A stretch of DNA of 44,377 bases from an uncultured Collinsella sp. GTDB taxonomy: Bacteria > Actinomycetota > Coriobacteriia > Coriobacteriales > Coriobacteriaceae. The stretch is from contig UQID01000021.1 in assembly GCA_900541045.1 (NCBI GenBank), positions 1 to 44,377 of the forward strand. The letters are read 5' to 3'. Made by a program: the position numbers and the translations under genes. Of the stretch, positions 8,364-15,949 are shown piece by piece (within the stretch, counting starts at the first letter, position 1; the number at the start of each line of letters is the position of its first letter). Under the pieces are notes generated by a model that worked only from the letters and a program-made list of their open reading frames with translations, had not been told where the DNA came from and searched no databases.

Positions 8364-10547
8364 GTGAAGGAATCCGACGTCTCCACAACAGCTGCGCGCG
8401 ATGCCGCTCGCATCGTTTGGTTTAAGCGCTATCCCGCCAAGCAGACGTTCATCGCATTTTTGCTTGCCCTGTTTGCGACCACGGCGTTTTCCATCGACCC
8501 CGCCCCGGTATCGAGCAACGCGGTCCTAGCGATCGACCCGCAGGCCTCGGGCATGCTGTATGTGTGCTACGAGGTGCTCCTCTCGTTTGCCGGCCATACC
8601 GACGCGGTCATGCTGCTTGCACTTGCCTGCCTGCTCACCTTGCCGTTTCGCTACGTGTTCTTTGGCCGTGGCGACACCTGGCGTCCATCGATCATTCTGC
8701 CGTCGCTGTTCTTCGCCATCTGCATGGTGTTCGGCCGCAGCTACGATTTCACCGACTCGGCCGAGATTGTCCTTGGCGACAAAGCCCGCATCATCTGCGC
8801 CTGGATTGGCGGCGCGGGCTGGATGCTCTTGGCGGTCGTTGCCTTCTACCTTGCCTTTGAGTGTCTAGATTGGCTGAGCTCTCGGCGCATTCCGTTTTCC
8901 GAGGCGCACTTTGGCCGCGTATGGCGTGTGACTCACGCCGTGCTCTCGGTCCATCCTTTTGCCGGGCCCTTCCTGGTGCTTATGATCGCCTGGGCGCCCA
9001 CGCTCATCGCTTCGCTGCCTGGCCTTTTTATGGGAGATACGGGCGCGCAGATTCGCCAGTGGTTCAACTATCCCAACGGCACGAGCGACTACCTGCGCCT
9101 ACTCAACCCCAACGTGCTGCTCAACGGGCATCATCCCGTAGTGCACACGGCCATTATCGGCTCGTGCGTTCAGCTGGGGCTTTCGCTGTTCAACAGCGCT
9201 AACGCGGGCCTCATCATCTATACCTGCGCTCAATTTGTCATCACGGCTGCCTGCATGGCCTATTCCATTTCGTCGCTGCGCAAACTGGGCGTGAGCCTGC
9301 CGGTTCGCGGTGCGATCCTGCTGTTCTTTGCGTTTATGCCGATGTTCTCTAACTACGCGGCGTTGCTCACCAAAGACGTGCTCTTTGCCGATGCGTTCTT
9401 GGTGCTGCTGGTACAGACCGTCAAGCTCGTGGCATGTGGCTTGCCCCGTCGTGATGCCAATGTCGAGCGAACGGGCGAGAAAACCCCCGTGCTCTTTGCG
9501 CGCCACGACTGGCTGCTGCTCGCTCTGGGCGCCATGGGTTCCACGTTTCTGCGCAACGGCGGCCTGGTGTTTCCCCTGGCGGCATGCGTAATCGCGGCGG
9601 CGTTTTGCGCCTGGGATGTACATGTCGCTCGTCGTGCGGCTAAGCAGATGGGCACCACGGTCTCATGTGCCACGCCGCGCTTCCGCTGGGTCGGCGTGCT
9701 CGCAGTACTTGCGCTCTGCCTTGCCTCTAATATGTACTTCACCAAGGTCTTTATGCCGGCGCACGATATCACGCCTGGTTCCAAGCGCGAAATCCTCTCG
9801 ATTCCGTTCCAGCAGACGGCTCGTTTCGTCCAAAAGCACGACGGCCTCAACTCGGGCGTCAACCCCACGGTTAAGGAGGACGGCACCATCGTGGAGGCTC
9901 CTTGCGACGGTTCAGTGACCGACGAAGAGCGTGCCGTGATCGACCGCGTACTCAAGTACGAGAACCTGGGCCGCCGCTACAACCCCGACAAGTCCGATGC
10001 CGTCAAGAACTGCTTTAACGAGTACGCCTCGCAGGAGGACATCAAGGCCTATTTTGAGGTATGGGCTCAGATGTTTAAGAAGGATCCCGAGTGCTATATT
10101 TCGGCGCTTATCAATAACTACTATGGTTATTTTTATCCGAGCGCGCGCGATGCCTGGGTCTACAGCACGGCGCGTAGTGCCGAGATCATGGCGCGTCCCG
10201 ACAACCTCAAGTACTTCGACTTCCATCCGGTTGACAGCAACGTGGTGCGCTGGTGTGACCATCTGATCAACCTATACCGTGTGGCGGTGCAGCGTGTTCC
10301 CTTTATCTCGCTCACCATGAGCTCGGCCACCTATGTGTGGATCATGATCGCCGTGGTGGTCTACCTGCTGCGTCGTCATTCATGGCGTGCGCTGGCGATC
10401 TGGGTGCCGCTGTTGGGCGTGCTCGCCGTGTGCCTGATTGGCCCGTGCAACGGCTCGACTTACATGCGCTACCTGTATCCGGTCATCGCCTGCATGCCCT
10501 TCGCCATCGGCGCCACCGTCACCCGCAGCGACTTCCTCCGGTTCTAA
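8364..10547 (+). CDS. Polytopic membrane protein, DUF6020-like, possible GT-C-type glycosyltransferase
   Basis: A 727-aa integral membrane protein with roughly a dozen hydrophobic segments and one large extracytoplasmic domain near residues 460-640. An acidic loop motif, MGDTGAQ..., lies after an early membrane segment, followed by NGHHPVVHT and later LLTKDVLFAD. This layout resembles the DUF6020 family and the general GT-C glycosyltransferase plan (acidic residue in the first long external loop, C-terminal globular domain). Transfer of a sugar from a lipid carrier is therefore an inference, not a demonstrated activity. Start: GTG at 8364, with AGAAAGG about 12 nt upstream; longer versions would overlap the stem-loop after lgt. 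Confidence 0.6.
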   Translation: MKESDVSTTAARDAARIVWFKRYPAKQTFIAFLLALFATTAFSIDPAPVSSNAVLAIDPQASGMLYVCYEVLLSFAGHTDAVMLLALACLLTLPFRYVFFGRGDTWRPSIILPSLFFAICMVFGRSYDFTDSAEIVLGDKARIICAWIGGAGWMLLAVVAFYLAFECLDWLSSRRIPFSEAHFGRVWRVTHAVLSVHPFAGPFLVLMIAWAPTLIASLPGLFMGDTGAQIRQWFNYPNGTSDYLRLLNPNVLLNGHHPVVHTAIIGSCVQLGLSLFNSANAGLIIYTCAQFVITAACMAYSISSLRKLGVSLPVRGAILLFFAFMPMFSNYAALLTKDVLFADAFLVLLVQTVKLVACGLPRRDANVERTGEKTPVLFARHDWLLLALGAMGSTFLRNGGLVFPLAACVIAAAFCAWDVHVARRAAKQMGTTVSCATPRFRWVGVLAVLALCLASNMYFTKVFMPAHDITPGSKREILSIPFQQTARFVQKHDGLNSGVNPTVKEDGTIVEAPCDGSVTDEERAVIDRVLKYENLGRRYNPDKSDAVKNCFNEYASQEDIKAYFEVWAQMFKKDPECYISALINNYYGYFYPSARDAWVYSTARSAEIMARPDNLKYFDFHPVDSNVVRWCDHLINLYRVAVQRVPFISLTMSSATYVWIMIAVVVYLLRRHSWRALAIWVPLLGVLAVCLIGPCNGSTYMRYLYPVIACMPFAIGATVTRSDFLRF

Positions 10548-10548
10548 C

Positions 10549-10581
10549 TTGGTGCATTGAGGTCAGGTTTCTTTGCACCAA
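10549..10581 (+). repeat. GGGACAGG-type stem-loop, element D
   Basis: TTGGTGCA (10549-10556) pairs perfectly with TGCACCAA (10574-10581). The 17-nt loop contains AGGTCAGGTTTCTT, a diverged form of the GGGACAGGTTTATTT seen at 38654. It starts one base after the stop codon. Confidence 0.6.
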
Positions 10582-10711
10582 AGGGGCCATCATCACGACG
10601 CCTTCATTTTGGGGTTTATCTCGCAGGCCAGTAGGTATATCATAACGACGTTTGTTTATATTGCCCGAGCATCTGCGCTGGGCTTTAGGTCGAAACCGAT
10701 AGGAGACACGT

Positions 10712-11518
10712 ATGTCCGGACACTCTAAGTGGGCCACAACCAAGCATCGTAAGGGCGCGCAGGACGCCAAGCGTTCCGCCCTCTTCTCCAAGCTCAGCCG
10801 CAACATCACCGTTGCTGCCCGTCTCGGCGGTGACCCGCTGCCCGAGAACAACGCCGGCCTCGCCGCTGCCGTCGCCAAGGCCAAGGCTCAGTCCATGCCT
10901 AAGGACAAGATCAAGTCCGCTATCGATAAGGCTTTTGGCTCGGGCGCTGACGCCGCCGTCTACGAGAACATCGTGTACGAGGGCTACGGTCCCGCCGGTG
11001 TCGCCGTCTACGTCGACTGCCTGACCGACAACCGCAACCGTACCGCCGCTGATGTCCGTTCCGCCTTCTCCCACGCTGGTGGCAACCTGGGCACCTCCGG
11101 CTCCGTCGCCTTCCAGTTTGAGCGCAAGGGCCAGATTGTCGTCGCCAAGGAGATCCTGGACGAGAACGCCAAGAAGGAGACCATGATCGCCAACGGTGCT
11201 GCCGGCGACGAGGATGAGTTTATGATGGCGATCGCCGAGGCCGGTGGCGAGGACTACGAGGACGCCGGCGAGGAGTGGATCGTCTGGACTACTGCCAACG
11301 AGGTCATGGCTGTCTCCAAGGCGCTCGAGGAGCAGGGCGTCCAGGTCAAGGGCTCCGAGACCACCATGGTCCCGACCACCCCGACCGAGGTCTCCGGCGC
11401 CGACGCCAAGAAGGTTCAGCGCCTCATCGACCGTCTTGAGGAGCTCGACGACGTCCAGGATGTTTACAGCACCATGGACATGACCGACGAGGTCATCGCT
11501 GCCCTCGAGGAGGAGTAG
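10712..11518 (+). CDS. YebC/TACO1-family regulator or translation factor
   Basis: Soluble protein of 268 aa with the unmistakable N-terminus MSGHSKWATTKHRKGAQDAKR and the following FSKLSRNITVAAR helix. Family members have been described as DNA-binding regulators (PmpR) and, more recently, as ribosome-associated factors that relieve stalling at proline runs. Sequence alone does not separate the two. TAGGAG at 10700-10705 sets the start, and a TATATCAT -10-like box lies around 10630-10640. Codon use is strongly biased, suggesting high expression. It is monocistronic between a stem-loop and a terminator. Confidence 0.92.
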   Translation: MSGHSKWATTKHRKGAQDAKRSALFSKLSRNITVAARLGGDPLPENNAGLAAAVAKAKAQSMPKDKIKSAIDKAFGSGADAAVYENIVYEGYGPAGVAVYVDCLTDNRNRTAADVRSAFSHAGGNLGTSGSVAFQFERKGQIVVAKEILDENAKKETMIANGAAGDEDEFMMAIAEAGGEDYEDAGEEWIVWTTANEVMAVSKALEEQGVQVKGSETTMVPTTPTEVSGADAKKVQRLIDRLEELDDVQDVYSTMDMTDEVIAALEEE

Positions 11519-11587
11519 CGCCCGCACGGGTTAAGCCGTGCATATCTGGGCATAATGAAGCGAGCATGCAAGCCTCGTGGAATAGAT

Positions 11588-11640
11588 GAGCCGGATCCGC
11601 GTGCGTAGAGCACCGGACCCGGCTCTTTTATAATGATGCG
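11588..11640 (+). terminator. Intrinsic terminator after yebC, overlapping the amaP promoter
   Basis: A 12-bp stem with one mismatch (11588-11599 with 11624-11635) is followed by TTTT. The T run merges into a perfect TATAAT at 11639-11644, a likely -10 box for the next operon. Confidence 0.75.
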
Positions 11641-11644
11641 AACC
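11639..11644 (+). promoter_or_regulatory. Candidate -10 box of the amaP operon
   Basis: TATAAT directly after the yebC terminator and 40 nt before the amaP GTG. The -35 candidate (TAGAGC, 11616-11621, 17-nt spacer) lies in the terminator and is poor. Confidence 0.4.
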
Positions 11645-11684
11645 GTTTTGCATTTCGAGAGCCGAGATTTGAAGGGAGCGCCAC

Positions 11685-12230
11685 GTGCGCGTACTCAAAC
11701 GAGCCCTAGCGATCGTGTATCTTGCCGCCGCCATCGTGGCGCTGGGTACGCTTGTCTGCCAGTTTTGGGGGCCATATACGTATCGCTTTATGCTGCTGAT
11801 GCGCGACCCCATGCCGCGCATTGTCGTGACGGCATGCGGCGGAGTTGTGGCGATCGGCGTGCTGGTAAGCTTCTTCCGCCTGATGTTTGCCCGTCGCGAG
11901 CCGTCCTGTGTGCATCCGGCGGGGGAGCGCAATATCGAGGTTACCCTTGCGGCGCTTTCTTCGTGTGCCAGGGCTGCTGCCGAGCGCGACGACCGCGTGA
12001 TGGTCGAGCATGTCGAGGCCCGCGTCCAAGGCCCCGACGATTCGCGCGTCCGATTTAAGGTCGAGGCTATCGCGCTTGACGATAAGGACGTGGCATCTCT
12101 GGCTACTGCGATGCAGCAGCGCATCGAGGAAGCTTGCGACACCATGCTCGGCACGCCGGGTACGACCACGCGCGTCCGTTTTTTGCCGTCCAAGACTACC
12201 GTCCAGACCGTGGAGGTTTCCGGTGAGTGA
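11685..12230 (+). CDS. amaP: Alkaline shock response membrane anchor protein AmaP
   Basis: A 181-aa membrane protein with two N-terminal hydrophobic segments (residues about 8-27 and 45-65) and a soluble C-terminal domain. AmaP anchors Asp23 at the cytoplasmic membrane in Gram-positive bacteria. The assignment rests on topology and on the neighbourhood: a DUF2273 protein and an Asp23/Gls24 protein follow. Translation starts at GTG 11685 after GAAGGGAG (11671-11678). The stop overlaps the next gene's start by 8 bp, which suggests translational coupling. Confidence 0.8.
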   Translation: MRVLKRALAIVYLAAAIVALGTLVCQFWGPYTYRFMLLMRDPMPRIVVTACGGVVAIGVLVSFFRLMFARREPSCVHPAGERNIEVTLAALSSCARAAAERDDRVMVEHVEARVQGPDDSRVRFKVEAIALDDKDVASLATAMQQRIEEACDTMLGTPGTTTRVRFLPSKTTVQTVEVSGE

Positions 12231-12600
12231 TACCAATCAAGATAAGACTGCTCGTACGCCGCGCCTGACGATTGACCAGAGCGCCACGCCGGCGAGCGAA
12301 CCTGTTGATTCCAAAGCAGAGGCAACCGAGTTACAAGACGCAGCGGCCGCGGATTTTGACGAGGCTATGGGTCTCATCAAGGGTACGGGCGCTGCCATCT
12401 GGAGCTATGCTGTGCGTCATCCCAACACCACGCTCGGTGCCGTCGCTGGCTTTATCCTTGCCGTGTTGGTGCTCACGCTCGGCCTGTGGGACACGCTCGT
12501 CATTGCATTCTTCGTGCTGATCGGCGCCGTGATCGGCCAAATTCGCGACGGCGAAAACGGGATCGTCAACTTCTTCGGCCGTCTGTTTAGCGGCCGCTAA
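12223..12600 (+). CDS. DUF2273-family small membrane protein
   Basis: A 125-aa protein with a long acidic, disordered N-terminus (residues 1-60), two hydrophobic segments separated by a Gly-Leu-Trp-Asp turn (about 70-110), then a short tail beginning GQIRDGENGI. DUF2273 proteins sit between amaP and asp23 in many Gram-positive genomes. GTG at 12223 overlaps the amaP stop and is served by TGGAGG at 12211-12216. The function is unknown beyond envelope-stress association. The soluble N-terminal extension is longer than in the short (about 60-70 aa) homologues I know. Confidence 0.75.
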   Translation: MSDTNQDKTARTPRLTIDQSATPASEPVDSKAEATELQDAAAADFDEAMGLIKGTGAAIWSYAVRHPNTTLGAVAGFILAVLVLTLGLWDTLVIAFFVLIGAVIGQIRDGENGIVNFFGRLFSGR

Positions 12601-12644
12601 TATGTATTCGACTGTCGCATCCGCGGCAGGCATAAGGAGGAACC

Positions 12645-13166
12645 ATGGCTTTTAATACGAAGGTCGATGTGGCCGATACCGAGCTCGAGGAGAACGAGGC
12701 GGCCGTCGCCGAAGCCGAGGATGTGACGCTCGAGGATGAGGCGCTCGTCGAGGCCGAGTCCGCCGATGACGCGGACGAGGATGATGAGGAAACAGACGAG
12801 TCCGAGGACTCGCTGACCTATTCCAACGGTGTGATCGAGAAGATCGTCGCCATGGCCACCCGCGAGGTGCCGCACGTCCTGGGCATGAAGGGTAACCTTA
12901 TGCACTTTGTGCAGGAGCAGTTTGGTGCCGAGAATCTGACCAAGGGCGTGACGGTTGAGGTCACCGATGACAATCGCGTGGTCGTCAACATCTCCGTCAT
13001 TATCGAGTACGGCGCCTATGCGCCCGCGATCTTCGACGATGTCAAGGCACGTGTCACCGAGCGCCTTGCCGCGATGACCGGCCTTGAGGTGGCGGGCGTC
13101 AACCTGCGCATCGAGGACGTCATCACCCCCGAGGAGTACGAGCACCGCACCAGCCAGCACGAGTAA
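12645..13166 (+). CDS. Asp23/Gls24-family envelope stress protein
   Basis: Soluble 173-aa protein recruited to the membrane through AmaP, implicated in cell-envelope stress tolerance. Residues 1-58 are extremely acidic and probably disordered. The Asp23 domain runs from SNGVIEKIVAMATREVPHV (about 60-80) through VTVEVTDDNRVVVNISVIIEYG to a C-terminal VNLRIEDVITPE strand. AAGGAGG upstream of 12645 supports the start. It is the third gene of an amaP-DUF2273-asp23 operon, ended by a stem-loop and a regular terminator. Confidence 0.88.
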   Translation: MAFNTKVDVADTELEENEAAVAEAEDVTLEDEALVEAESADDADEDDEETDESEDSLTYSNGVIEKIVAMATREVPHVLGMKGNLMHFVQEQFGAENLTKGVTVEVTDDNRVVVNISVIIEYGAYAPAIFDDVKARVTERLAAMTGLEVAGVNLRIEDVITPEEYEHRTSQHE

Positions 13167-13220
13167 CCTTCCAAAAAGGGACAGGTTTGTTTTGGCAGGC
13201 TTTATCTGCGAAAACGTTAA
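13167..13220 (+). repeat. GGGACAGG-loop stem-loop, element B, with conserved 3' tail
   Basis: CCTTCCAAAA (13167-13176) pairs with TTTTGGCAGG (13190-13199) apart from one mismatch, closing the loop AGGGACAGGTTTG. The following TTTATCTGCGAAAACGT is shared with element C at 38654. The element abuts the asp23-family TAA. Confidence 0.8.
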
Positions 13221-13262
13221 ACGGCCGACCGCGCAAGCAAAAGCGTGGCCGGCCGTTATTTG
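13220..13262 (+). terminator. Intrinsic terminator of the amaP-asp23 operon
   Basis: An 11-bp stem with one mismatch (13220-13230 with 13247-13257) is followed by ATTTGT. It lies immediately past stem-loop B. Confidence 0.65.
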
Positions 13263-13374
13263 TATGCCCCCCGATGTGGGCATACCGCTCGTCTAACTAG
13301 GGGTTGCAATCGTCGCGTTCCGCGTTACCCTAATGGGCGCATTATTTCCAAATTGTTAACGAGGGGTTGCCGTA

Positions 13375-14397
13375 ATGGCTGACGAGCACGAAACAGAAAG
13401 CAAGGCATGGGCGATTGAGGCCGCCGCGGCAGAGGCGGCATCGCGTGCTGCCGAGGAGATGCATCGTCCTCCCGTGGTGCCGATGGAGCGCGTGGTTGAT
13501 CGCACCGATATCGAGCGCGGCGAGCGTGCCGGTCAAAAGCGCAGCCAGGAGCCGGGCTTCCCGCGCTTTTTTGCCGAGCTCAATCTGGGCCTGATTCTTA
13601 CGGCCTTTGCCATCGTTGCGTTTAAAACCCCTAATCACTTTGCTTTTGGCGGCACCTCGGGCGTGTCGGTCATTCTGTCCACGCTGTTCCCGACCCTGCC
13701 CGTCGGCGTCTTTATGTGGATTATCAACGCGGTTCTCGTCGTTTTGGGCTTTATCTTTTTGGAGCGCAAGGCAATCCTGTGGAGCGTCTTCGCCTCGTTT
13801 GCGCTGTCCGCCTATGTTTCGCTGTTTGAGCTTTTTATTCCGACCGATGTCTCTCTGACGGGTGATATGTGGCTCGACCTGTGCTTTGCCGTCATCTTGC
13901 CGGCGCTTGGCAGCGCTATTGTCTTTGACATCGGCGCCTCGACGGGTGGCACGGACATTCTTGCCATGATCCTCAAGCGCCGTACGACGCTCGAGATTGG
14001 CCGTGCCCTGCTGCTGGTCGATATCGGCATCGTGGCCATCGCGGCCTTTTTGTATGGCCCGCGTGTCGGTCTGTATTGCGTGCTCGGCCTGTTTGCCAAG
14101 ACGCTTGTGGTCGACAAAGCCATTGAGAGCATTCACCTGCGCAAAGTCTGCACGGTCATTTGTTCCGAGCCCCTTAAGGTCGAGGAGTTTATCGTCAAGC
14201 ATCTCAACCGCACGGCGACCATCAGCCGCGGCTACGGTGCCTTCTCGGGCAAGTGCGTGACGGTGATTATGAGCGTGCTGAGCCGTCGCGAGGCCGTGCA
14301 GCTGCGCCGTTATGCGCGCGAGGTCGATCCGGGTGCCTTTATCACGATCGTCGACAGCTCCGAGATCGTTGGCAAGGGCTTCCGCGGAACGAACTAG
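13375..14397 (+). CDS. YitT family membrane protein (DUF161/DUF2179)
   Basis: A 340-aa membrane protein. Residues 1-65 are a charged N-terminal extension not usual in the family. About five to six hydrophobic segments follow, with the family signatures FGGTSGVSVIL and GASTGGTDILAMIL. The C-terminal cytosolic DUF2179 domain begins near KVCTVICSEP and ends with GAFITIVDSSEIVGKGF. YitT-family roles are poorly known; transport or stress functions are speculative. GAGGGG before the ATG supports the start. It is monocistronic. Confidence 0.85.
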   Translation: MADEHETESKAWAIEAAAAEAASRAAEEMHRPPVVPMERVVDRTDIERGERAGQKRSQEPGFPRFFAELNLGLILTAFAIVAFKTPNHFAFGGTSGVSVILSTLFPTLPVGVFMWIINAVLVVLGFIFLERKAILWSVFASFALSAYVSLFELFIPTDVSLTGDMWLDLCFAVILPALGSAIVFDIGASTGGTDILAMILKRRTTLEIGRALLLVDIGIVAIAAFLYGPRVGLYCVLGLFAKTLVVDKAIESIHLRKVCTVICSEPLKVEEFIVKHLNRTATISRGYGAFSGKCVTVIMSVLSRREAVQLRRYAREVDPGAFITIVDSSEIVGKGFRGTN

Positions 14398-14546
14398 CAC
14401 AGACGTATTTAACGAACCGCCTGCTGGCGCCGTGTATCTTGCAAATCGGTCATCTTTGAGTATTTGATCCCACATTGGGCGATAATGATGCTAAAGACAT
14501 CGTTTACGATCCAAGTGATTCGTTCAAGATACGAAGGGATGATTCT

Positions 14547-15818
14547 ATGTTCTGCTCGCAGTGTGGCGCCCCCATGGGCGATAACGACAAGTTCTGCGGC
14601 GCGTGTGGTGCTCCTAATGCCGGTGCCGCTGGCCCCGCTCCCCAGGGACAGCCCCAGCCCCAGCAGTTTGTTCCGCAACCGCCCGTGGCGAATGCGCCAA
14701 AGGGCTGTGTGGCTCAGGCGTTCCAAGATATGACCAAGACTCCGGGCGTGCTTCAGCGTGTATGCCAAATCGCGTTTTTGCCGGCGCTGATTTGCGTTGT
14801 GTCGGTGCTCGTGTTGTTTATTCCCGTTATTGGCGGCATTGCGGCTGCTATCGGCTTTTTGGCAGCTTGCATTGCGAGCGTGTGCGGTTCAGGCTTTGGT
14901 ATCGAGTGGGGTCGCGATCTGTCGCTTAAGGTCGATGACGGCATGGACCGTCCACTCATGCGTTCCACGTCGTTTGGTCTCGGAGTCTTTTCGAGCGTTA
15001 TTTCGGTCGTGCTCGAGGTTATCGCTGCCATTCCCGTTATCGGTGTAGTGCTTTCGCTGGTGGAGGGCGTGGTAATTGGCGCCGCGGGCTCGTATTCTTA
15101 TTACGGCTCTTATGCGCTCGAGGCTGCGCTGTTTGGTTCGCTTGGCCTGCTTGTCCTGGCTATGATTGCCACGGCGGTCCTGGGGGTCTTCTTTAAGATG
15201 TTTGCCGACATCGCCGTGATGCACTTTGCGGTGACCGGTCGCGTCGAGAGCGCGTTTTCGCTCGATAAGGTCTGGGCGGCGTTTAAGCACAACAAGACCA
15301 AGCTGTTCTGTGCTTCGTTCCTTCCCGAGTTTTTGACGGGCCTGGTCGCCAACGTTGTCACATGGATCTTGACGGTCGTCTTTGGCGCCATTGCCTCTGT
15401 CGGTATGTATAGCTACTACTATCGTCCTACGGGTATTGAGGCAATTGTTACCGGCGGTGGCGTCACGCTCGCGCTGTTCTTGGTGCTGGTCGCTTTCGTC
15501 ACCGTATTTCTTACGGTCTTTGGAAAGATGCTCAAGCATCGTGCCGTTGGCTATTGGGCCGCACGCTATGCAAGCGAGTGGGCCGATGAGGATAAGGACG
15601 ACGTCCTGACTTTTGTGTTGCCTTTCGAGAAGAAGTCCGCTCCTTCGGGTTACAGCGCTCCGGATGCCGAGCCCGCACCTGAGCCCGAGCCCACGCCTGA
15701 GCCCGAGCCCACGCCTGAGCCGGCACCCGAGCCCATGCCGGAATCGGAGCCCGAGCCCGCACCTGAGCCCGATCCCGATCCCGAGCTGGGTTCCGACGAG
15801 GAGCCTCAGGACGAGTAG
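14547..15818 (+). CDS. Zinc-ribbon membrane protein with a Pro-Glu repeat tail (DUF4013-like)
   Basis: A 423-aa protein. A double-CxxC zinc ribbon opens it (CSQCGAPMGDNDKFCGACG, residues 3-21), then a Pro/Gln linker, about six hydrophobic segments (residues about 70-330), and a C-terminal acidic tail of Pro-Glu repeats (PEPTPEPE type) from residue 375. The membrane part resembles DUF4013 proteins; that link is tentative. GAAGGGATG before 14547 selects this start over an upstream in-frame ATG at 14475. The terminal repeat is low complexity and likely varies in length between strains. Function unknown. Confidence 0.7.
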   Translation: MFCSQCGAPMGDNDKFCGACGAPNAGAAGPAPQGQPQPQQFVPQPPVANAPKGCVAQAFQDMTKTPGVLQRVCQIAFLPALICVVSVLVLFIPVIGGIAAAIGFLAACIASVCGSGFGIEWGRDLSLKVDDGMDRPLMRSTSFGLGVFSSVISVVLEVIAAIPVIGVVLSLVEGVVIGAAGSYSYYGSYALEAALFGSLGLLVLAMIATAVLGVFFKMFADIAVMHFAVTGRVESAFSLDKVWAAFKHNKTKLFCASFLPEFLTGLVANVVTWILTVVFGAIASVGMYSYYYRPTGIEAIVTGGGVTLALFLVLVAFVTVFLTVFGKMLKHRAVGYWAARYASEWADEDKDDVLTFVLPFEKKSAPSGYSAPDAEPAPEPEPTPEPEPTPEPAPEPMPESEPEPAPEPDPDPELGSDEEPQDE

Positions 15819-15826
15819 CCATGCCG

Positions 15827-15859
15827 TCTGCCATTTGGGGACGGGGTAGAAATGGTAGA
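15827..15859 (+). repeat. GGGAC-loop stem-loop, element E
   Basis: TCTGCCATTT (15827-15836) pairs with AAATGGTAGA (15850-15859) with one G-U, closing the loop GGGGACGGGGTAG. It begins eight bases after the stop of the zinc-ribbon gene. Confidence 0.6.
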
Positions 15860-15876
15860 AATAGCGCTTGAAGAAT

Positions 15877-15916
15877 GAGCGGGGGCGGACGTTTCGATAC
15901 GTCCGCCCCCGCTCTG
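15877..15916. terminator. Bidirectional terminator between converging genes
   Basis: A perfect 16-bp GC-rich inverted repeat (15877-15892 with 15899-15914) with a 6-nt loop lies between the rightward zinc-ribbon gene and the leftward M20 gene. T runs on either side are short. Confidence 0.65.
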
Positions 15917-15949
15917 CTTTAGCCAGGCTGTTATGGATGGGTGTGACGA

